30,164 nucleotides of DNA from Candidatus Proelusimicrobium tauri. Its GTDB lineage: Bacteria > Elusimicrobiota > Elusimicrobia > Elusimicrobiales > Elusimicrobiaceae. The stretch spans positions 153-30,316 of the forward strand of contig DBYY01000010.1 of the NCBI GenBank assembly GCA_002311025.1, read 5' to 3'. The position numbers were made by a program, and so were the translations under genes. This document shows positions 1 to 12,000 of this stretch, one piece after another. The notes under the pieces were generated by a model. The model did not search any database, was not told where the DNA came from, and saw only the letters and a program-made list of their open reading frames with translations. The stretch's first letter is position 1. The number at the start of each line of letters is the position of its first letter.

Positions 1-3000
1 ACAAATACACTTTGGTGGATTTATGGTGATAAAGTAGAAAGCATCATAAATGATTACAGTAAAGAGAACAGAAAGAGGTCAAATGACTTTAGAGTAGCAG
101 CCATGTTATTTGTGCCGATGCCTAAAGAATGGGTTGGACATTTGACGGGATTACCGCGCTTGTCCAGTTTATCCGATAGCGAAATGGATGCTCTTAAACA
201 AGCCGTGCAAGACGCTTTTAAAGATGCTAGCGTAGAATATGTGGCCAATTACGACGGCGCACAAGAAAGAATTAACCAAGCAACAGCATCACAAGATGAA
301 AACTTTATAAAAATCTTAAAAGAGAAGATTGATGCTAATGTTTCAGCATTAAATATAAAATCTGCTGATCTTAAAGAAAAAATTACAAAAAGACTATCTA
401 AATTAATTGAACAAATGAAGGACGGGGAAGTTATAGCCGTTAAGAAGGCCTCTTTTGCAGCAACAAAAGATGCAATGCATGAATATGCAAACAAATACGG
501 TAAAGAAGCGGTAAACAGAATAGAAAAAGATGAAGCCATATTTGACCCGAGATTTGTTGCTATATTTATGGAAAAACTTCAAGTTAATTTAGCAAAAACT
601 AAATTGCCTGTATCAAGACAAGATGAATACAGAAGAATGTTTGCCCAAAGATTGAAATATGAAGCACCGGTCAAGAAAACAAGAGAAAAACAGGCAGATG
701 CCAAGAAGATTTCCGAAAAATCCGCTGTTTACGGCGTACAGGTAGACGGTAAAGCCTTTGGCGGCAATGTTATATTAGTCAATTACAGAGGATTAGTTTT
801 AGGGTTTATGCTTAATAACCGTACTGATGCTAATGCAAATAATAAAATCCGTTTGACAAGAGATGGACAAACAGTATCAAGCGGTAAAGTTGTTTATGCC
901 GATAAACAAACCAATACTTCTGTAATTTTAATTGATAACGCCGAAGGTTTAGAAACACCTTATGTCCTTGCGGATGCCTATCCTTTACCGGGCACAGTTT
1001 TGTATCTAAACGGCAATACAGAAGATGGCAATCTGTTTGTGGCTGCTAATAAATTTGATAAGAGAAGTTTAGATAACGGATATTTGAATTTCAGAAGCAA
1101 TATTTCCCGTTCACAATACGGTTCCGCAGTAATAGATGAAAACGGCAAACTTTTTGGTATTGCTATGAAAGGTTCTTCAGTAGACTTTAATACTTTAAGA
1201 ACTATGTTAACACAAGGTGTTGCTAATATATTAGTTGACAAAGATATTAGAACACAAGCGAAATTAACTTATCCTGATTTTGCCAGCAATTACGAAAATA
1301 TTATTGATTCTGCCGATAAAGGTAATGTGAGAATTGTTACCGTGCCGGCTACTATTTTTTATAATGGGGCAGTATATGCCGAGGTAGGTACCCACAGAAT
1401 CTATTTGGATGAATATCACAGAAAACAAGCACAAACTGAAACATCTAAGGCACAAACGAAAGTAGATATTGAGGCCAGTGCTCAAAGAATGACTCATGTG
1501 GAAATGGATATTTTGACAGGTAATGTTATCAAAGATATCAGACCTCAAAGCACGACTCCTACTGAAAAACAAGAAGCAGAGACTATTCCGTTAAATATAT
1601 CTTTTGCTCAGAGACTTTCTGATAGACTTATGGATATTTCAGAGAGATTTGTTTCTTTGTTTACAGAAGATTCTGCTGTGATTGCTAAAGATAATTCCGG
1701 CAAATTTAAGGCCAAACTTGAACAAGTTTATAATAAACTCTTTAATAAGAAAAAATCTAATAAATTAAATGCGTATATTGCTCCGCTAACTATGAGCACT
1801 ATAATAGAAGCCATAGAACTTGTTTCGGATTTTGTAAATAGAATTCCTGCTATTAAGAAGGCCTTTAAACACGCCGATTATAATGTTTCTGATGCTCTAG
1901 AAAGCGGGAGTTTATCTTTGGATCAAGCAGATAGAGCCTTTATAGAAAACTTTAGAGAAGAACTTATTGCTGCCGGTTTTGAAGAAAACAGAATTGAGCA
2001 AATACTAAAAACTACGGAAATTTATTTAAAAGATACAGATTCTTCAAGTAAATTCGTAAGTGATGGTCTTGCTCCTTACAAGATTTCTGAAGATGGAGTA
2101 AAAACGCTTGACCAAATGAGTGCAACTTTGCCGCAAGATTTCAATGTAAGTCCCAGTTTGTTTATCGGCAAAAATCTTGGCTCTATGGAAGAAGCCATAA
2201 ATATTCTTAAAAACGGCATAGCACAAGATACAGAAATCGGCGGTGTAAGAGTTTCAAGTAAATTAAATACGGCTCTTTCTTATATTAACCCTGATAAAGC
2301 GGTAGTTCCTGCTTTGATTAGATATAGACTCCGCGCGGATAATAATAGTTTCTCTAATGTATCCGATACGGTTTTGCCCGGTGATATCCCCGCAGACCGC
2401 ATAGCAGATGTTTTGATTTGGACCACAGTTAACGGAAAAGAAGGTTGGTACAGACTTAAATTAGATGACAATAAAAAGCCTATTTTAGAAGATGTGGAAA
2501 AAGTAAGCGTTGTTGAAGAATCTTCAGCCACAACACAAACGGTAAGCGATGGTCTTGCTCCTTACAAGATTTCTGAAGATGGGGTAAAAACGCTTGACCA
2601 AATGAGTGCAACTTTGCCGCAAGATTTCAAAGTAGAGCCCAGTTTATTTATTGGTAAAAATCTTAACTCATTAGAAGAAGTTGAAAGAATTTTGACCCAA
2701 GGTATAGCGAGAGATCCTCAAACAGGAACTGTAACAGTTTCCGGCAGACTACGCACAGCATTTGGTTATCTTAATCCAGAGAAAGCGGTTATCCCTACTT
2801 TAATAAGATACAGACTTAGTCCAGACAATAATTCTTTCTTTAATGTCTCCGAAGCACATTTACCCGGCGATATTCCAGCAGATAGAATAGCTGATGTGAT
2901 AATTTGGGCTACTGTTGGCGATAAGGAAGGTTGGTATAGAGTTAAGTTAGATGCTAACAAACAACCCATTATAGAAAATGTCAGTAAACAAGAAGTGGCT

Positions 3001-6000
3001 AATCCTACACCTATAATAGAGGAATCAAATAAAGTTTCCGATAATTTGCAAGATTATATGGAAATATATAAGGCAATACCGCAATTCTTCACATTTAATC
3101 ACGGCTATGTAAGAGGGATGAAACTAAAATCTCTAGATGAAGTTGAAGCAGTTTTAAAGGTCGGTTTGCCTATTTCAAAAACTTTATACGGTAAAGTATA
3201 TTTTGCAAACAATGTAAGGCAGGCCTTTGATTATGCTTACAATAAGCAAGATAGCGGTGTAATATCCATTTTACTACATAACACAAGTGAAAAAGATATC
3301 GTTATGAACGGATGGGGTATTGATTATACTGTTGCTAGAGATGTTCCCGCTGAAGATATTGCTGATGTTATAATTTGGACTACTATCGGAGGTAAAGAAG
3401 GTTGGTATAAAGCAACTTTAAACGAATCCGGTAGACTTGTTTTAGAATTTATAACCGGTAGAAAAATAGAAACGCCGATATCTCAAGATGATTTTGAAGA
3501 AGTTAATGTCAACACAACAGCCGATTATGACCAAACTTTAGTCGTTTTTGCCGATGAGTTAAAACTTTATTACAATCAGGAAAAAGAACTTTGGGAATAT
3601 ACTTATAAAGAAGAAGAGTATCTTAAAAATGCGTATGATGCTCAATCTGCATATATTGCCGGTGTTGATAAGTTTGAAAAAGGCAAATATCAAGAATCAA
3701 TTCCTTATTTTGATGAAGCAATCAAAAAAGATTCTGAATTAGGAATTGTTTATTATTATCGTGGCCAAGCAAAATTCTATGTCGGTGATTTACAAGGTGC
3801 TTTGGATGATTTAACTAAAGCCGTTAAATTTACAACAGTTCCTGAAGCAAATGCCTTATATATGAGCGGTGTAGTAAGACAACAAATGCAAGATTATGAA
3901 GGCGCTCAAAAGGATTATGTTAAAGCCATAGAAAAGCTTGATGCTAATGATGATAATTACGGCATCTTAAAGAAAATATATGATAATGCCCGTGCCGATG
4001 CAAAGGCAGAAGCCGCTATGTCACCTGAAGAAAAGGCTACTAAATATCAAGCAAAAGCCACTAGATATTTGGATGTTAAAAATTATCAAAAGGCCTTAGA
4101 AGCCGTGAACCACGCAATTGCTTTGAATCCTAAATCAGCAGAAAGTTATTTCTTGCGTTTCCAAATAAGAGTAATTCTTGAAGAAGGGAATGTTGAGGTT
4201 ATTAAAGATTTAGATAAGGCTATTGAGATATCGCCTCGCGATTTCTACTATTTAATGCGCGCTGAGTTCAAAGCAAAAAATAATATTGAAGGTGCTTTGG
4301 AAGACTTTAATAAGACCTATTCCGGACGTGATGCCCAGTTTTACTTTGACCGCGCAGAATTCAAATGGTTCTACTTGAACGATAAAGAAGGCGCAATAAA
4401 AGATCTAAGAATAGCCGCTGAAGACGCCGATATTAATCCCTATAACGGTACATTATATAAAATGAAGGCAGAAGAACTTTTGCCTAAATGGGAAAAAGAA
4501 CTTGCAGCCATTAAAGAAAATACAAAAACCTTTAAGGCAAAAGTCAAAAATCTATATAACAGTTTGTTTGCCAAACCGACATCCGGTAAGTTATATGGGA
4601 CTTTCTTCCCTATCAGTATGTCTATTATAGAGCAGGTAGCGAATTATATTTTAGAATTACAAGACGGCACTGTTGATGCTAAAAAAGCCTTTAAAACTGC
4701 TCAAGAGAAAACAGCCCAAGTGTTAGAGAGAGGGGATACTCCTGAAGCGTTGACTCTCTTCCTTGCTTACTTTGAAGCGGAACTTGGCGCGGCTAATTTT
4801 AGCAAGGAAAATATTAAAGAAATTTCCACCAGAGCAAGAATCCTTTTACAAGCACAGTTGGAAGAGCAAAAAACCCCTGTTGATATTGAGCAAGCGGTTA
4901 ATCCTACTTTTGCTAAACCTGCAACAAAAAAGCAAGGACCTATTATTACTTTTGACGATTTGACTCCTCAGGAGATGATTTCTCAAAATCCGCAAGCAAC
5001 AATAGATGATTTAACAAAAGTTCTTAATCTTATGCCCAGCGATGACGTGGCTTATTTCTACCGTGCTAAAGCACAAGCGGAATTAAAGAACTATTATAAT
5101 GCAATCAGAGATATTACTGAGGCTATAAAATACAATAAATCAAATCCCGAATATTTTTACGATAGTTCTTGGTATAAGAGATTTGTGGGAGATTATCAAG
5201 GTGCCGCAAGAGATTTAAAAGAGGCTTCTAAGTTAAATCAGGGAAGAGCAGAATATGTTTATAATCTTGCTGTTTTACAAAGAGGACACCTTAATCAATT
5301 AAGTGAGGCCGTTGAAAACTTTAAAAAAGCAGTTGCCTTGAATCCCGGTAGCGAGTTATACTCTTTATCACTTGAAGAAGCCCAAGATGCTTTGGCAAAT
5401 GAAGGGGAAACGGAAGTTAATATTCCAAGTATGGCAATTAATAACTTTATTGAAAGTATTAATGCCAAAATCCCTGCGAATTTAACCGAAGCCCAAGAAG
5501 TTGCTTTACAAGAACTTGTGAAGCAAGTGCAAAAACTTCATGAAGAAAAGAATATCGCAAAAACCTTAGATAAATTATCAATATACAAAGAGGCCTTATC
5601 CGTAATTTTAATGTCAAAGCCCATCTTGAATGTTAACGGCACAAGGATAGGTGATGATATTGTAGACTCTTTCTTAAAGGCAAATTCCAAAGATCTTGTA
5701 AATGTTAGCGTCGGCACTGATATGAGAGCAAATGATGATTTGGCTGCACGCTTAATGCCTGATTTTAAGGAAAGACTTAAATTCTATGTTTCCAATATGG
5801 CAAATTCTCATGAAGAATTTACCGTAGTTCTTAATATGCACGGTTCAATAAACGGCGTTGTCGTTATGGAAGAAGAAACAAACTTACCTGCTGTTTTGAA
5901 ATTGATACAGGAAAACTCCGGCAGTTCTAAAATAAACATTATTGCAACCTCTTGTCACGGTCAAGCCGGCGATCCTGCTTTTATCCAGCAAATAATTAAT

Positions 6001-9000
6001 TATGGTTTTAATTATCTTGGCACAACGGGCAAGAATGATTCTTTCCACGGTTATGATATCAAGAATATCTTTAACTATGATTTGCCTACCGCTTTTATAA
6101 ACGCAATTATGCTTGGTTATTACGGCGCAATTTTAATTTATGAAGGCAAGGTTTACCGTGCCCTTGATTTTGCTAAGGAATATTATAAAGATAATCCCAC
6201 TAAATTAAAAGAGATTGAACTTTTACAAGAATATTATTTTGGTGAAAAACCGGCCGAAGCAATGCTTCAACTGGGTAATTTATCCAACTACAATTTAAGT
6301 TTCTTCCGCTCTATTGAAGAACTGGCAAGAGTTAGTAATATTCAAGAAAATCAATTATCCAAAGAAGAAATTGAAAAGATAGTTCTTAATAATCCTACGG
6401 CAAAGCATATGTTCAATAGGATGATATATATGGGTTATCCTTTTGTAATTCTTAATGATGACTATGTTCTTACTTTAACTCAACCCAGTGCAGCAACAAA
6501 AAAAGAGATTATTCAAACCGCAAAAACAGCCTTAGCACAAGATAATGTTGAAATTATCAATGAAGATTTGGTAACTAAACCCGGTAATATGGTCCGCAAA
6601 CAGGAAGGGCAAGAAATTTACGGTGTGCCTTCAACGGTAGACCTTTTCTTAGATCTTACCTCAGATCAGCAGCAACCTATTATAAACGCCAGAGCACCCG
6701 AATATACCGAAGCGTGGGCTTCTTTTGCAACTTTACATCCTAATGATATTCTTTTGGCTTTAAATAAAGTACCGAGAAAGAAATTACTCGTCAAAGATAA
6801 ATATGGTAAATTGCCGGTTGAATATGCTTTGAAAAATGCTCATAAAATTGGGCAAAGTCCTCAAAACAATGCTTTTACCTATGTTTATCTATATTCCGCT
6901 CAAGCGGGCTTAAATCCTAACGTAATTGTGGATAAAAAAACCGGTTTAACCCTTGCGATGTTAACCTTAATGTTGGAAGATAACCATTTCCCGTTTGCTA
7001 TGCTACAAAGTAATATAGATTGGCATATTGTTGACGTAAAGGGAGATAGCATCCTCAAATATATTATAGAAGGCGTAACTCCGATGGAAACAGCGAAGTT
7101 CTTATTCAGTAATATGAGTGAAACCGAAATAGTTGAACTTGTCAATATGGTTAATGCGGAAGGCAAAGGCGTTATATACTATATAGATAATGCTAAAAAT
7201 CTTTCTTCCGACGATAAAATAAAAGTAATAAGATTTTTTAAAGAACGCGGTCTTAAGTTTAACCCCGCAGATGAAAACTTGGTTTCTTCTCTAAAAACAC
7301 GTGAGTTAAGAGATTATTCCACTGAAATGGTAAAAAAGGCCCAAGAACAAGCCCAAAGAGAAGCCCTTATTGCTAAAGCGGAGCACGAATTTGCTAATCC
7401 TACATCTAGCCAAGCGGTTGCTTCCGTAAGGGAAGGGGAAAGTGTTTCTATGTCGCCTTTAAGTTATGTGGATGATGTTTTGGCAATACAATTTATCTAT
7501 CAGGCTAAAGATATTAACGAAGTCAACGGCGAAGGTATGACGGCTTTAATGTATGCGGCGCAAAATCCTAATCCTAAAGTTACGGAACTTGTTTTGAAAA
7601 AAGGTGGTAGGGCAAATATTCAAACTCAAGCAGGTAGGGCCTTGCTTATTGCCCAAGCGGCAAATAATATAGCCGTATTAAAAATCTTGGAAAAGAAAGA
7701 TAAGGTGTTTAAACGTGAACAAAAAAATCGCAATAATTATACAGAACAACTTGTAAGTTTAGACCCCGAAAAAACTGCTTTTCTCGGACAAAAAAATCTT
7801 TTACCTAAAAAGAAAGATTTAAACGGTTTGTACGTAAGTCTTGAAACTTTCGGTGATCCTATTGTGCCTTTACAAAATGCACAAAATTTACGCGCCGTAA
7901 CAACGGATAATGAAGTTAAAGTTAAAGAAGAAAAGAAACTTGGCGAAGTTTATATGAAAATAGCCAAAAGACCTTTTGAGGGAACACCGCAAACAGTAAT
8001 GGCTATTTTGCAAGGTAACGGCAGATTGTTTATCTTAAATCACGGTATTGCTTTGAAAGGTGCTATGACAGGTAAACTTGAGGCAGATATTTATCCCGAT
8101 GTAAGAAGATATTACGGACTTGTCAGAATAATACATAATCACATACCCGGTGTTAAAGCAATATCTAAAAAAGATGTTATGCTTTTGCCGGAAATTGTGC
8201 GTTCCACACCTTTCTTTGAAGATGCTAAATTTGCTGTATTCCACGTTTCTCAGACAGACGGTACAGTTTTAAAAGTGGTATTTGCAAAAGTAAGTGATGA
8301 AGAACTTATCATTACCTCTATGCAATATATTACTTCAGATGAAGCGGCAAAAGATGCTTTCTCAAAAGAAGAATTAAATTCTATGGATAAGGAAAATAAT
8401 TCTTCTACTGAAATTCAGGGCGTGGTTAATGAAAACGGGGATCTTCCCGCAGCAAATATTGCACCGGTAACTACTGTAACAGAACAAACTCCTGCAGTTC
8501 AAGAAACGCCTAAACAGGAAGCAGCCCCTGTTGTTCAGGAAAGATATGTCAGTCCTCTTGCGGCTTTCTTACCCAATAGTGATTACTATATTGATGATAC
8601 TCTAGTCAAAAAGGATGTTGCTAATTTCGCAGAGTCTGGCAAACAGATAAGAGGTTTAAAGCCTTATCCTAGTCTTGCTGCTATGACAAATAAAAATAAA
8701 GCCTATTTCAATCCGGAAGATTTCTACGGCAAAGAACATTTTGACGGAGAATATTCTGTTGAAAATCCTCAAGATTATACCGTCTTAGTAGTACAAGATG
8801 ATCTTAATGTCTTTGATAGAACCGTTACATCTTTAAAAATGAAAGGTTTTAATGTTCTTGAGGCTAAAGACGGCGAAAAAGCGGTTTCAATATTAGATGC
8901 TACCAAAAAAGGCGGTAATAAAATTCATTTTGTATTTATTGATACTTTTGTTTCCTATGTCAACGGCTATAAAATAGCAGAAAAAATTGAAAAAGAAGGC

Positions 9001-12000
9001 TTTGATACAATAACAATACTTTCTTCCGGTAGGGGAGAAAAAGAAAGACATTATAAGCAAGGGTTTGACTTCCAATTAAGTGCCTCGGGCAATGATATGT
9101 TAAATTCTGGCGATTATATAGGGTATCTTATCCAAAAATACGGTTTTAAGGGAACGCCAAAAGGAACTCCGTCGGCGGATACGGCAAAACCTACCGATAA
9201 TAGCGTAGGCTCAACAGAAACATTCTATCTTAATCAGAACCAAAATTTAGCAGCACCGATAGAATTATCAGAGTTAAATACCCAAGCAAATTTAACAACA
9301 GAAATAAAAGAGGAGTCAAATCCTCTTTTATTTCTAAATGGAAAAACAAATCCGCAAAACCCAATAAACAATGTTTTACCCTTAATATCCTTTTTACCCG
9401 ATAACCCCTATAACTTAACCGGACAAATAGATTTAGACGATTATGTCGCCGTTACCAAAACTTATGTAAGAGAAAATGATATAAAAACCGCACCATCTGC
9501 AGACCCTAAAATAAATAAAGACAGAACCTACTATAACGAAGAAGATTTCTGGGGTAATGAAGGAAAACCTTTTGAGGGGGAATATACCGTAGAAAATCCA
9601 CAAGAATATAATATTCTTGTAGTTCAAGACGAAGAAAAATATTCAAGACCTTTAAGTTTTTCTTTAAGGCAAAAAGGCTTTAATGTTAAAGTCGCTCAAA
9701 ACGGTAATGACGCTATGGCTATAATAGAATCCTCTATAAAGTCCCGCACCCCGATACATTTTGTTTTTCTGGATAGTTTTATCCCCGGCACAAATGGATA
9801 TAGAATTGCCCAGCGAATTAACAATTTAGATTTAGATACTATCGTTATAAGTTCTTCTCAAGGTTCGGCAAATGCTTTAGATAGATATAAAAGAGGATTT
9901 GATTTTTCTTATAGCGTTTCTACTAATAATCTTTACAATGCGGGTGATTTTACTTCTTATCTTATACAGAAATACGGTTTTAAAGGCGGGGGTAATCCCG
10001 TAAAAATAGAAGGAATTGAATTTAATAAAGAAACAAAAACAGAAGTTAAACAGCGGATAAATAATCCGCAAGATTATACTATTGCAGTAGTAAATGATAA
10101 TCAAAATTATAAAAATGTTCTTAACACTTTAAGAGAGCAAGGTTTTACCGCTGTGGAAGGGGAAACAGAATTTTCCGGCACGATATCCGTTCTTAGCAGA
10201 AATAATAGAACACCTCAATTTATTGTGGTTGATAAAAATAATCAAGAAATTAATACAGAAAAAATTGAACAAGTTTTACAAAATGAGAAAAATAAAGATA
10301 TTACCATTGTTAAAGTAGATTATAGAAATGCCGATTTCAGTAAGATAAATGATTTTATTTCCGGTTTAATACAAACAAACGTAATAGACGGTGTTCCTTT
10401 TGTCAAAAATACAGATTGGACTATTTACGATAAAGAAGATGTAGATTATAAATTAAACACAAAAAATTTGAAAACCTATGTAATTAATAATCCTCAAGAT
10501 TATACAGTTTTAGTAGCCCAAGATAATTCAAAAGAAACAGAAGCCATAGCAAAAATTTTAAAAGACAAAGGCTATAATGTAATAACCGCCGCAAATAGTT
10601 CTGACGTCTTAAAGATATTAGAAGAATATAATAAAAACGGACAAACAATACATTTTGCTTTGCTAGATAATTTTTATTCCGATTTTATTAAAGGTCAGTC
10701 AATTCCCGGTAACGGCCAGATAATCAGATATATTAACGAGCAGGGCTTAAATACAATTACCGTAAATATTTCCCATGTCCCCACCTTTGATGGAGATTTT
10801 CACTTTGATATAAGAAATAAAAATAAAATAGACGATTTCTTATCTTACTTAATAGAAAAATACGGTTTTAAAGGCAATCCCCAAAAGCCGGAAGATTTGG
10901 ATTTAGAGGAAAGTTCTCAAACCTATTACTTATACAAAGAAATGGAAAATCTTATGGGTTTATCCCAAGAAGAAGATGTGAATTTAACAACGGAAATAAA
11001 AGAGGAATCTAATACTAATCTGTATACTCAAAATATGCCGGCAGATGCTCTTTCGCCTACTTCAGTAACGACTATGCTTGCCTTCTTCCCGTTTATTTTT
11101 GGTAGAAAAATTAAATCTTCTCTTTCTCTCAAAAATAATCATAAAAAAACACCTACAAATATACCCTTATATTTTACAGAGGATATTACAAAAGATGAAG
11201 AAATTCCTTTGAATTTTCATATTAAAGTCAGTCCGGATATAAAAACAGCAAAAAATTATGACAAAGTTATTTTTGACGCAAAAGGTGTCGCTTATTTTAA
11301 AGACAATAACTCCGGTAAGTTAACTTATATTCCCCATTTTTATATGGAAATTCCCGATAGTAAAAATGATTTGAGAATTTTGATGGGTGCAGCAAAAAAA
11401 GCAAAACTTGCAACTTCTTTTGATTTGAAATTTATCATGGCAGGGTATGAAACTTCAGAATTTCAAAGAATAACGCTTTACGGCGCTCATTACCAAGTAT
11501 TAAATGTTGTGGCTTTACTTCCAGATGGCTATTTAAAAGAGGGGGAAAGGTTAATGTATTCCAACGGGGCGTTTTATATTTTCAATAGCAAAACCTTAAA
11601 AAGAAAAAGAGAATTAACCGATTTTATTTTAAGAATACCGAAAAAACAAATACCGAACTTAGTAGAAGTTTTAGCCAATGTAACAACAAAACCGACAATT
11701 TATTTTAACCCGACAAGGGATAAAGCAAGCGTAGTTTACAGAGAGGCTATGTTTACCAATATCAGTATAGGTAAAACTTTCGGCGGTATTGTTAAAAACG
11801 AATTAGGTGTTAGTACAGCAGTATCTAACGGTATGATGTTCGGTATTCAATATGTAGTGCCTGTCTTTGCTTTGTTTATGGGACCGCTTGTAAAAAAACT
11901 TGGGGAAAAGAACACTTTGATTTTGGCTTTGTGTTTTTCTGTTGCAGCCGGCACTTTTGCTACGACGGCCGGTTTTTACGGAATGGCCCCCGGTGCCACA

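Larger units (their letters stand above)
2056..3480 (+). repeat. Three tandem ~160-aa domains of unknown fold
   Basis: Residues 652-812, 814-977 and 978-1126 are three copies of one domain. Shared features are a (L/M)xSxEEVxxILxxG segment, a V-rich strand followed by R/N-x-AF-x-Y, a hydrophobic I-R-Y-R-L strand in copies 1 and 2, then GDIPADRIADVxIW and GKEGWYR/K near the end. Copies 1 and 2 are close and copy 3 is diverged (for example RGMKLKSLDEV against IGKNLNSLEEV). The RG-start, S/N-x-x-x-AF middle and acidic end recall ADP-ribosyltransferase-like folds, but that is only a resemblance and I do not assign a function. Confidence 0.75.

Noticed and set aside
103..105. ATG at 103 as the true start of the giant gene
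   Set aside because: The frame is open through all 34 codons upstream with similar coding character, and no Shine-Dalgarno sits before this ATG.
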